The notes under the pieces were generated by a model. It worked only from the letters and a program-made list of their open reading frames with translations. It made no database searches and was not told the origin of the DNA. Source: Bacillota bacterium (GTDB lineage Bacteria > Bacillota > Clostridia > Christensenellales > CAG-138). Taken from it: a stretch of DNA of 17,348 bases. Below, one piece after another: positions 7,055-13,552 of the stretch (the first letter of the stretch is position 1; each line of letters opens with the position of its first letter). The DNA is taken from contig JAEWQH010000100.1 in NCBI GenBank assembly GCA_023399275.1, positions 1-17,348 on the forward strand, read 5' to 3'. A program made the translations under genes and the position numbers.

Positions 7055-8281
7055 ATGAGATCGTTTTTCATCAAAAAGCGCATAGCCGCAATCGCCTGCA
7101 TCTGCATGCTGCTGCTCTTTGCGGGGCTGAACCTCAAGACGACCCTCCCGCAGATCCGACAGCAGGCAGCGGCTGCGCTCGCTTCGTCCGGCGACGCGGG
7201 CGGCGGCTTTTCGGCGCTGGTCGCCGAGGTGGAGGCAACCATCAGCGATCAGGTATATCAAAAATATGCGTTCATCGAGGCGTACGGATACCTGCAAAAA
7301 CTGCTCGGCAAGGATGAGGTCAACAACTTTGAGGTCGTCAAGGCGAAGGATGGCTCGCTCAACTATACCTACTTCACCTCCGGCCCAAACGACGTTGCGA
7401 CGCTTGTTGCGCGTATGGAGCGGCTCAAGGCCGCGGCGGAGGAGACGGGCAGCAAGGTACAGTATGTCATGACGCCGGATAAATACATCGTCGGGGAGAC
7501 CGAATACCGGACGGGCATTCCGTATAACTATGCCAACGAGACGGCAGACAACTTCCTCTCCGCGCTGGCGCTGGCGGGCGTGGATACGCTGGACTTCCGG
7601 CAGCTGATGCAGGAGGCCGGCGTCTATAAGACCGACAGCTTCTTCAAGACGGACCATCACTGGAAGATCGAGACCGCGTTTTGGGCGTATACGCAGTTTG
7701 TGGACGCGCTGGACCGCCAGTATGACTTCGATTTCCCGGACAGCGCCTACTACACGGACCTGGAGAACTACAACCAGATCACCTATCCGGACAGCTACAT
7801 CGGCTCCATGGGCAGGAAAGAGGGAATCCTGTATTCGGGCGTGGAGGATTTCACCTTTATCTATCCAAAGTTCGACACCGACTTCTCCTTTTATGCGCAG
7901 GGCAGCGACAACGATATTTCGGTGCGCGGGCGCTTTGAGGAGGCGCTGTGCTTTATGTCGATGCTGACGGGGGAGGATCCCTACGACGCGACGACCGACA
8001 AGTACTTTACCTATATGTTTGGCAACCCCGGATTTGTTGAGATCACCAACTATGATCAGCCGGACGGCGCGCGGGTGCTGTTTATCAAAGATTCGCTGAT
8101 GGTGCCGCTCGTCTCGTTCTTCTCGCTCGGCTGCTCCAAGGTGTACCTGATCGACCCGCGTTATTATTATGGCAACATCGAGGATGTCATTCGCGACTAT
8201 GCGTTTGACTACGTCTTTGTCAGCTTTTCGCCGCAGAACCTGACGGAGGAGTTCTTCCCGTTTTATGAGGATGCCGCGTAG
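7055..8281 (+). CDS. ccsI: DHHW/AlgJ-like SGNH protein, probable polysaccharide O-acetyl transfer (CcsI-like)
   Basis: The protein has 408 residues. An N-terminal hydrophobic segment (about residues 10-24) acts as signal or anchor and places the rest outside the membrane. The DHHW motif at 200-203 names the family (DHHW protein, related to AlgJ/AlgX/WssI). A later I-K-D-S motif puts the probable nucleophile at Ser347. In AlgX the triad is a D-x-H pair plus a later Ser, so Asp200, His202 and Ser347 would be the equivalents here (inference). It would accept acetyl groups from the MBOAT partner and place them on the glucan. AAGGGG lies seven bases before the ATG; the gap to the preceding gene is 14 bases. 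It ends only six bases from the convergent GH5 gene, with no clear terminator. Confidence 0.85.
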   Translation: MRSFFIKKRIAAIACICMLLLFAGLNLKTTLPQIRQQAAAALASSGDAGGGFSALVAEVEATISDQVYQKYAFIEAYGYLQKLLGKDEVNNFEVVKAKDGSLNYTYFTSGPNDVATLVARMERLKAAAEETGSKVQYVMTPDKYIVGETEYRTGIPYNYANETADNFLSALALAGVDTLDFRQLMQEAGVYKTDSFFKTDHHWKIETAFWAYTQFVDALDRQYDFDFPDSAYYTDLENYNQITYPDSYIGSMGRKEGILYSGVEDFTFIYPKFDTDFSFYAQGSDNDISVRGRFEEALCFMSMLTGEDPYDATTDKYFTYMFGNPGFVEITNYDQPDGARVLFIKDSLMVPLVSFFSLGCSKVYLIDPRYYYGNIEDVIRDYAFDYVFVSFSPQNLTEEFFPFYEDAA

Positions 8282-8287
8282 CGGCGG

Positions 8288-9298
8288 CTACTCCGGTTCC
8301 GCCGGATGGATCAGCGCGTCGAGCAGCGCGGCATCCCACGTGGCGCTTTGAAGGTCGTAGATGCCGAAGCCGGAGGCAAACTCCCAGTAGCCGTAGTCGA
8401 TGCCGCGCGCGCTCGCCTCGTTTGCAACCGCCGAGATCCAGCTCAGCCGCGTGTCTGCGGGGGCCGTTTTGCTCACGCCGAACTCGCCCAGAAACAGCGG
8501 GACACCGTGCGCGTCCGCCCAGCTCTTCGCGGTGGATAGCCGCTCTCGAAGGTAAGCGACTTCATCCGCCGTGCCGTTCCACGCGATGCCGTGCAGCGAT
8601 TCATACCCTGCGTGGTAGGGATTGCCTTGAAATGTGACGTCGTTTGGCTCATAGTAGTGCACGGTGGCGATCAGATAGCGGTCGTCTGGCAGCACGAGAT
8701 CGCGCAGCGAATCGATTGCGTTGTAGTTTGCACCGCCTACTATGAGATATCGGTCGGGGTCTATGGCGCGGATCGCGCGGACGGTCTGCGCGAGGATGTC
8801 GTTCCAGGTCCGGCTGTCCAGATTGCCTTGCGGCTCGTTGAGCAGCTCAAACACCAGCGCATTGGGTTGATCGCGGTAGCGCTCTGCGAGCTGGCGCCAG
8901 ATGGCGACGAAGCAAGCCCGGTTCGCCTCGGGGTCGTCCATCATCTCGAGAAAATGGTGGAAATCGAGGATGAGGGTAAGCCCCAGATTAAGCGCCGTAT
9001 GCACATAGCCGTCGATTTGCTGCAGAAAGTCTTCGTCAAGGGGATAACCGTCGCTCTGCCGGTCTACATAGTCCGAAAACCGCACCGGCAGGCGCACACA
9101 CGAGAAGCCGGCTTGCTGGATGATCGAAAAATACGCGGCATCCATCGGCACGTCCCATGGCTGGTCCTTCGGCGCTTCCAGCGCGTTGCCGATGTTGATG
9201 CATTTACTCAACGGCGGCGGGGACGCAGCCTCGGAGCAGCCGGAAGCGCAGGCCGACAGGACAAGCAGGCACAGGATCAGGCATAGATATCGTTTCAC
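8288..9298 (-). CDS. ccsZ: Lipoprotein GH5-family endoglucanase (CcsZ-like)
   Basis: This 336-residue secreted glycoside hydrolase of family 5 is expected to cut beta-1,4-glucan. A signal peptide ends in the lipobox LSAC (Cys17; Cys21 is a second candidate), so the enzyme should be tethered to the outer face of the membrane. GH5 landmarks are RLPVRF (69-74), DFHH (112-115), FELLNEP with acid/base Glu155, HYYEP (214-218) and LFLGEFG with nucleophile Glu272, followed by YWEF. The start is GTG at 9298, with GAGGTGAT just upstream and its own extended -10 promoter. Cellulose-synthesis clusters normally carry an endoglucanase (BcsZ/CcsZ). Here it is convergent to the ccs operon instead of inside it. 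A role in cellulose degradation for food is less likely given the location. Confidence 0.9.
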   Translation of the reverse strand: MKRYLCLILCLLVLSACASGCSEAASPPPLSKCINIGNALEAPKDQPWDVPMDAAYFSIIQQAGFSCVRLPVRFSDYVDRQSDGYPLDEDFLQQIDGYVHTALNLGLTLILDFHHFLEMMDDPEANRACFVAIWRQLAERYRDQPNALVFELLNEPQGNLDSRTWNDILAQTVRAIRAIDPDRYLIVGGANYNAIDSLRDLVLPDDRYLIATVHYYEPNDVTFQGNPYHAGYESLHGIAWNGTADEVAYLRERLSTAKSWADAHGVPLFLGEFGVSKTAPADTRLSWISAVANEASARGIDYGYWEFASGFGIYDLQSATWDAALLDALIHPAEPE

Positions 9299-9324
9299 GT
9301 TATCACCTCACGATTGATGAGCGT

Positions 9325-9333
9325 ATTATATCA
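9325..9333 (-). promoter_or_regulatory. Extended -10 promoter of the GH5 gene
   Basis: The minus strand reads TGATATAAT, a perfect TGnTATAAT extended -10 (TATAAT at 9330-9325). No good -35 is present at 16-18 bp, as expected for extended -10 promoters. The predicted start is near 9318, with a leader of about 20 nt that contains the strong GAGGTGAT ribosome site. Confidence 0.6.
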
Positions 9334-9378
9334 GCAACCGGAACTGCCGGCGACAAGGAATTGCGGGAGGAACGCAGT

Positions 9379-10161
9379 ATGGATCAGGAAACGATGCTAA
9401 GAAGCACCTTTTTTGGCGGATATCGCAAGAAGGATGTCGTCGCGTATGTAAACGCGGTGATCGAGTCGCGCGATCAAAAGGTTGCGCAGTTGGAGCAGCA
9501 GCTTGCGCTCCTGCTCAAGCGAAGCGGCGCGGAAGCCGGTGCGCCAAAGCCGGCGGCAGATGCGGCCGGCGTTGCTCCGGCGGCAAAGAGCGAAGAGACG
9601 GGCGGCGAGGCCGTGCGCGCGGCGCGCCTGTTGGAGGAGAGCCGTCAGGCGCAGGAGATCCGCGAGCGGATGAACATCCCCGAGGGCGTTTACCGCGTGG
9701 CGGGGGATCGTGCGCTGATCGAGCTGCCCGCGCCGGAGGGGGAACCGCTGCGCGAGAAGGAGGATGCCGAAAAGGCGGCGCAGCCGCGGCAGGTGATCCA
9801 CCTGGCGGATAGGAGGGCGTCCGCGTCGGCCCAGACCGAGCGGGTGGTCGAAGGGACGGCCGCGCTGAAAGAGGCCGCGGATGCGGCGGACGAAGCGCAG
9901 AAGCCGCAGCAGCCGGAGCCGCACACCCGCGGCGGGAAACAGCCGGCAGGGGAGACGGGCGCGGACGGTCCGACGCGGGAGCGGCTCCGGGAGCAGATCG
10001 ACTCGCTGATCGACACGACGCTGCAGGCGGAGCTGGATGCGATGCAGCGCGAGCTGGATGCGGCCAAGGCGGAGCTCGCACACCTGCGAAAAGAGAACGA
10101 GGCGCTCACGGCAAAGCTTGCCTACAGCAGCGAGTTGCTGCTGCAGCTCTATCATAAATAG
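9379..10161 (+). CDS. DivIVA-domain coiled-coil protein
   Basis: The protein has 260 residues. The N-terminal block LRSTFFGGYRKKDVVAYVNAV is the DivIVA-type membrane-curvature/coiled-coil module seen in DivIVA, GpsB and related cell-pole or septum proteins. A short coiled coil follows (about 26-48). Then comes a long Ala/Glu/Pro-rich linker that looks disordered (about 49-200). The C-terminal coiled coil runs from about 202 to 250 (heptads around LIDTTLQAELDAMQRELDAAK). I chose ATG at 9379, not the upstream in-frame TTG at 9361, because GGGAGG sits eight bases before it. It is shorter in helix and richer in linker than classical DivIVA, so a scaffold role at the cell envelope is inferred, not a specific one. 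It is divergent from the GH5 gene. Confidence 0.8.
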   Translation: MDQETMLRSTFFGGYRKKDVVAYVNAVIESRDQKVAQLEQQLALLLKRSGAEAGAPKPAADAAGVAPAAKSEETGGEAVRAARLLEESRQAQEIRERMNIPEGVYRVAGDRALIELPAPEGEPLREKEDAEKAAQPRQVIHLADRRASASAQTERVVEGTAALKEAADAADEAQKPQQPEPHTRGGKQPAGETGADGPTRERLREQIDSLIDTTLQAELDAMQRELDAAKAELAHLRKENEALTAKLAYSSELLLQLYHK

Positions 10162-10221
10162 GGGCTTCCTGCAAGGGACGCCGGTTGGGTTTAGAAGATT
10201 TTCGGAAAGAAGGGAGAGAGG

Positions 10222-10629
10222 ATGGCCATGCTGCGTGAGTATGTGCTTTCGACGGAGCGCAGCGGCTTTTCCGACGTGACGGACCGCGTACGCGCCGCCC
10301 TGGCGGAAAGCGGCATAAAAGAGGGGCTGTGTGTGGTCTACTGCCCGCACACGACCGCGGGGATCACCGTCAATGAAAACGCCGATCCCGACGTGGTGCG
10401 CGACCTGCTTTTTGCGTTGGAGCAAACGTTCCCCGACCGCGGGGCGTTTCGCCACGCGGAGGGCAACAGCGCGGCGCACCTCAAGGCGAGCGCGATGGGC
10501 AGCAGCGCCACGCTGATCGTCCATGACGGCAGGCTCTTGCTGGGTACCTGGCAGGGTGTGTACTTCTGCGAATTTGACGGGCCGCGCAAGCGGCGCTTTT
10601 TTGTGCGGATCATGGAAGAGAAGCGGTGA
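10222..10629 (+). CDS. YjbQ-family (UPF0047) protein
   Basis: This is a compact 135-residue protein of the YjbQ/UPF0047 family, often annotated as a secondary thiamine-phosphate synthase because members rescue thiamine-phosphate synthase mutants in genetic tests. The true cellular role is unsettled. Family signatures are CPHTTAGITVNENADPDV (about 34-51), EGNSAAHLKASAMG (about 80-93, with the conserved His) and GTWQGVYFCEFDGPR near the end. AAGGGAGAG lies just upstream of ATG 10222; a second in-frame ATG is at 10228. It follows the DivIVA-domain gene by 60 bases with no visible terminator, so the two may be cotranscribed. Confidence 0.9.
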   Translation: MAMLREYVLSTERSGFSDVTDRVRAALAESGIKEGLCVVYCPHTTAGITVNENADPDVVRDLLFALEQTFPDRGAFRHAEGNSAAHLKASAMGSSATLIVHDGRLLLGTWQGVYFCEFDGPRKRRFFVRIMEEKR

Positions 10630-10708
10630 ACAGTGTGCGCATCGCGCCGCGCAGGCAGGTGGTTTTGGCCGGCTTTGCAAACGAACCTTCGGGCACGGGC
10701 GCAGCGGT

Positions 10709-10909
10709 TCAGCGCGAATAGTTATGCTCGAGCGTGTAAGCGTCGGTAACGATCGGCTTGCCGTCGCGATCGAGCAGCGGAGTGAGGCCACCGGCATAGC
10801 CCGCGGCGTGGAAGAAGTAGTTTACGCCTGTTTCGCGGTCTACCCAGATTTCGTTGCCATTGGTGAATCCCTTGGAATAGATGCGGATAAAGCGGTCGTT
10901 CTGTCGCAT
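10709..10909 (-). CDS. Small DUF6440-like protein of unknown function
   Basis: This small soluble protein has 66 residues, with RFIRIYSKGFTNGNEIWVDRETGVNYFF followed by GYAGGLTPLLDRDGKPIV. This pattern (an I-x-VD-x-ETGVNY strand pair and the GYAGGLTPLLD-x-DGKP block) is what I recognise from the DUF6440 family of Firmicutes; its function is not known. I chose ATG at 10909 because GGAGG stands seven bases upstream. A longer in-frame ATG at 10960 would lie upstream of the promoter's predicted start. It is divergent from the CorA gene and convergent with yjbQ. There is no signal peptide or membrane segment. Confidence 0.8.
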   Translation of the reverse strand: MRQNDRFIRIYSKGFTNGNEIWVDRETGVNYFFHAAGYAGGLTPLLDRDGKPIVTDAYTLEHNYSR

Positions 10910-10950
10910 AAGATTGCCTCCGTCGATGAATGTGGATTGTAGTTGTATAC

Positions 10951-10959
10951 AGTATAACA
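10951..10959 (-). promoter_or_regulatory. Extended -10 promoter of the DUF6440-like gene
   Basis: The minus strand reads TGTTATACT, an extended -10 (TATACT at 10956-10951). No clear -35 is present at standard spacing. The predicted start near 10944 gives a leader of about 35 nt containing the GGAGG site. Confidence 0.5.
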
Positions 10960-10972
10960 CATCCCGCCGGGC

Positions 10973-11001
10973 TTGACCGCCGGCGGCAAAGGCTCTATCA
11001 T
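10973..11001 (+). promoter_or_regulatory. Promoter of the CorA-type transporter gene
   Basis: TTGACC (10973-10978), exactly 17 bp, TATCAT (10996-11001). The predicted start is near 11008, about 25 nt before the ATG. It is back to back with the minus-strand promoter at 10951-10959. Confidence 0.5.
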
Positions 11002-11032
11002 CAAAGCATCACGGATCCTGGGGGAATGTGCC

Positions 11033-11971
11033 ATGCTGTATGAATTTACGCAGACGCTGCATCAAATCGAGCCGGAGCGGCTGGACGAAAGCCGGCTGAC
11101 GGCGGGCGTGGTCGCGCTGGAGGCGCTCAAGGGCGGACTTGGTGCGCGCGTGGGATTTGACCCGGCGCTGATCGAGGAGTGTGAGCGGGCGCAGACGCAT
11201 TTTCACGCTGCGGCGGATATGGCGGACGGGCGGCTGTTTGCCACGGTATCCGTGCGCGAAATATCGGGCGAGCACGCGGTGCGGGATCGCGTGGGTCTGT
11301 TTGCAAAGCCAAATCTGCTGCTCATCGTCTCCCTGCGGGACGACGACGGCAGCATTCCCGCGGCGCTGGAGGAAACGGCGCTGCGGCTCAACCTCAAAAC
11401 CGCCTCGCTCGAGCGGCTGATCTGCGTGTTCTTTGAGCGGCTGCTCAGCCGGGATGGAAGCGATCTGGAGCGCTTTGACCGCCGCATTGCGGACATGGAG
11501 GATCGGATCGAGCAGAACGCGACCGGCAGGCGCTTCAACAGCGAAGTGCTGGCGCTGCGCAGGCAGCTGCTCGGCATCCGCAACTACTATGAGCAGCTGC
11601 TCGACCTGTTTGATCTGATGCTCGCCAACGAGGCGGACCTCTTTGCGGCCAAGCAACTGCATCATTTTCGCGCGGCGCGCGACAAGATCGCCCGCCTCTC
11701 GGCAAACGCGCAGCTGCTGCGCGAAAGCCTCGTGCAGGTGCGCGAGGCGTACATGGCCGCGCTGGACTACAACGCAAACCGGATCATGAAGCTGTTTACC
11801 GTGGTAACCACGGTGTTTCTGCCGCTGACGCTCATCGTCGGCTGGTATGGCATGAATTTCAAGTATATGCCGGAGCTGGAGAGCCGCTTTGGCTACCCGG
11901 CGGTCATCGTGCTGAGCATTCTGGTCGTCGTGCTCAGCCTGCTCTTCTTCCAGAAAAAGCGTCTCTTGTAA
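11033..11971 (+). CDS. CorA-family divalent metal ion transporter
   Basis: This 312-residue CorA/MIT-family channel carries Mg2+ or a related divalent metal across the cytoplasmic membrane as a pentamer. A cytoplasmic alpha/beta domain (about 1-150) is followed by long helices (about 150-255) and two C-terminal membrane helices. The first ends in the family selectivity signature YGMNF (GMN at 273-275), followed by KYMPEL; the second runs near residues 289-307. A short basic tail, QKKRLL, closes the protein. The start at 11033 has GGGGG eight bases upstream. An in-frame TTG at 10973 lies inside the promoter and is unlikely. CorA-like proteins with this C-terminus are common in clostridia; the exact ion is not readable. 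It has its own promoter and a downstream intrinsic terminator. Confidence 0.92.
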   Translation: MLYEFTQTLHQIEPERLDESRLTAGVVALEALKGGLGARVGFDPALIEECERAQTHFHAAADMADGRLFATVSVREISGEHAVRDRVGLFAKPNLLLIVSLRDDDGSIPAALEETALRLNLKTASLERLICVFFERLLSRDGSDLERFDRRIADMEDRIEQNATGRRFNSEVLALRRQLLGIRNYYEQLLDLFDLMLANEADLFAAKQLHHFRAARDKIARLSANAQLLRESLVQVREAYMAALDYNANRIMKLFTVVTTVFLPLTLIVGWYGMNFKYMPELESRFGYPAVIVLSILVVVLSLLFFQKKRLL

Positions 11972-12074
11972 CATGGCGGATCGAAAGCCTTTGGCTTGGC
12001 ACGCTTGATTTATTACGACGTAACATATATTTTGCCGACATTTTTCACGACAAGGACATAGAATTCATCAAAAT

Positions 12075-12097
12075 ACCGCGAAAATGCGGTGTTTTTT
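12075..12097 (+). terminator. Intrinsic terminator downstream of the CorA gene
   Basis: ACCGC (12075-12079) pairs with GCGGT (12086-12090) around a GAAAAT loop, followed by G and six T (12092-12097). It lies about 100 nt after the CorA stop and before the cyclase promoter, separating the two transcripts. Confidence 0.7.
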
Positions 12098-12109
12098 CTG
12101 TAACAACGG

Positions 12110-12139
12110 TTGCATTTTTTGCCGGCGGGAACCTATACT
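12110..12139 (+). promoter_or_regulatory. Probable promoter of the diguanylate cyclase gene
   Basis: TATACT (12134-12139) is a good -10. A poor -35, TTGCAT (12110-12115), lies 18 bp upstream. The predicted start near 12146 leaves a leader of about 108 nt. In that leader GGAAAC/GTTTTC and CACC/GGTG can pair, but no known riboswitch is recognised. Confidence 0.4.
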
Positions 12140-12253
12140 ATTACATTGTATGAATGCAAAAAAACGGAAACTCTGTTTTCACCATGAAACGGAGGTGTCC
12201 GCCTGCGCCTGCGCGCTACGTGCAGACGCAGACGCATTCGGCGAGGGAAGATC

Positions 12254-13438
12254 GTGGCAAAGCGGATTCTTGGGGCCATACGCAGCTGGCGGTATCTGGG
12301 ATATGATCGCGACACGGTGCAGCGCTATCGCGCGGAGACCGATCGCGTGAATCTGCATACCATCAAACGCATGTGTGTGCTTGCGCTCGCGCTGATCGCG
12401 CTGCTGCTGGTGCTCTACGGCGAGGTGATGCGCGTCATGACGAGCATCGCGACGCTCGTGCTGTGCGCCGCGTTCCTTGCGATCCTGTTCTTCTATGTCG
12501 ACGGACTGCTGCGCGGGGTCTCCGTGGGGCCGATCCGCGGCGCGAAGTCGCTGGTCTACCTCATATCGGCTGTCATGTACCTCTGCGGAATTCTCTCGGG
12601 CACGCTGCTCTCCGGCGAAGAACTGGGGGTGATGAGCATCTGGATGTTCCTGCTGGTGCAGATTTCCTTCGACATACCGCCCCTGCAAAACGCACTGACG
12701 GTGCTGCCCTTTGCCGCGCTGTTTCTCATCCTCGGCCGCCAGTTCAAGCCGGTGGAGCGCTGGCAGCTGGATCTGATCTATACGCAGGTGTCCGTATGCG
12801 TCGGGCTGTATATCTCCTATCACCAGTCGCACCTGGCGTTGGATAACATCATCGCCAAGAGCAACCTGCAAAAGACCAACTTCGCGCTCTACCACACGGC
12901 GACGACGGATGAACTCACCGGGCTGATGAACCGCCGTATGCTGTTTGACCGCTACGATGCGATTGCGCGCGGGTGTGCCCGCTTGCAGAGCAGCATGGCC
13001 TGCGTGGTGCTGGATATCGACGACTACAAGCAGTATAACGACAGCTATGGCCACCCGGCGGGGGATGAGCTGCTGCGCCGCATCGGCGCGGTGCTGCGCG
13101 CGTATGCGCAGGAGCACGGCATCGATATCGGCCGCATCGGCGGGGAAGAATTCCTCGCGGTCTGGCAGGAGACGGACGCCGGGTGCTGCGAGCGCGTTGC
13201 GGAGGAGCTGCGCCGCGCCATCGAGCGCATGGCGATCCCGCACGCCGGGGCGGCGGAGCACGGGCGCGTAACCGTCAGCGCGGGGCTGTGCCTGCTGCCT
13301 TGCGCGCAGGCGCAGGGCGCGTATTTTTACGCGGACAAAGCGCTCTACCGCGCCAAGGAGGCGGGCAAGAACTGCTCCTGCCGCTATGACGCGGACGGCG
13401 GGAACTACCTGCTGCTGTGCGGCGAAGAAGCCGGGTAA
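12254..13438 (+). CDS. Membrane-bound diguanylate cyclase (GGDEF domain)
   Basis: The protein has 394 residues. The N-terminal half holds about six hydrophobic segments (residues 37-180), with no periplasmic or PAS domain visible, so the sensor is likely within the membrane. The C-terminal GGDEF domain begins near DELTGLMNRR and carries the active site GGEEF at 296-300, so it should condense two GTP into c-di-GMP. The inhibitory RxxD site expected shortly before GGEEF is missing: the region reads EHGIDIGR. Product feedback at that site is therefore unlikely. The start is GTG at 12254 with GAGGGAAG just upstream. It lies about 8 kb from the c-di-GMP-responsive cellulose synthase start and is the only cyclase in the window, so it is a plausible source of the activating signal. 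Confidence 0.92.
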   Translation: MAKRILGAIRSWRYLGYDRDTVQRYRAETDRVNLHTIKRMCVLALALIALLLVLYGEVMRVMTSIATLVLCAAFLAILFFYVDGLLRGVSVGPIRGAKSLVYLISAVMYLCGILSGTLLSGEELGVMSIWMFLLVQISFDIPPLQNALTVLPFAALFLILGRQFKPVERWQLDLIYTQVSVCVGLYISYHQSHLALDNIIAKSNLQKTNFALYHTATTDELTGLMNRRMLFDRYDAIARGCARLQSSMACVVLDIDDYKQYNDSYGHPAGDELLRRIGAVLRAYAQEHGIDIGRIGGEEFLAVWQETDAGCCERVAEELRRAIERMAIPHAGAAEHGRVTVSAGLCLLPCAQAQGAYFYADKALYRAKEAGKNCSCRYDADGGNYLLLCGEEAG

Positions 13439-13456
13439 GCCGATCCGCCGGGCGCG

Positions 13457-13474
13457 ACAATCACAATCACAACT
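13457..13474 (+). repeat. Short tandem hexamer repeat
   Basis: ACAATC (13457-13462) and ACAATC (13463-13468) are followed by ACAACT (13469-13474). It sits between the cyclase stop and the GH94 promoter. No function can be read from it. Confidence 0.4.
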
Positions 13475-13487
13475 ACAGGCAAAAGAA

Positions 13488-13531
13488 CGCATCCGCCAGC
13501 ATGTCTCGGCGCATCCTTTGTTGGGTATAAT
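13488..13531 (+). promoter_or_regulatory. GH94 promoter with weak -35 and paired direct repeats
   Basis: TATAAT at 13526-13531 is a consensus -10, but no recognisable -35 stands at 16-18 bp. CGCATCC occurs twice (13488-13494 and 13510-13516), 22 bp apart, just upstream of the -10. A weak -35 plus two repeats about two helical turns apart suggests an activator-dependent promoter. The predicted start near 13538 leaves only about 15 nt, with AAGGAGG (13537-13543) at its very beginning. Confidence 0.4.
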
Positions 13532-13552
13532 GGCAAAAGGAGGATTCTGAGC

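Noticed and set aside
5754..7055. A 433-codon open frame on the minus strand under the MBOAT gene
   Set aside because: Its translation is a hydrophilic, Arg/Asp/His-rich mirror of a membrane protein, with no ribosome site. Not a gene.
8273..8285. GCCGC-GTA-GCGGC palindrome at the ccsI/ccsZ junction as a bidirectional terminator
   Set aside because: The stem is only five base pairs and neither strand has a T run after it.
9300..9329. Plus-strand promoter for the DivIVA-domain gene (TTATCA with TATTAT)
   Set aside because: The -35 is poor and the -10 overlaps the stronger minus-strand TATAAT. The gene must have a promoter nearby but I cannot place it.
11985..11997. AAGCC-TTT-GGCTT hairpin just after the CorA stop as terminator
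   Set aside because: It is short and not followed by T residues. The hairpin at 12075-12097 is a much better candidate.
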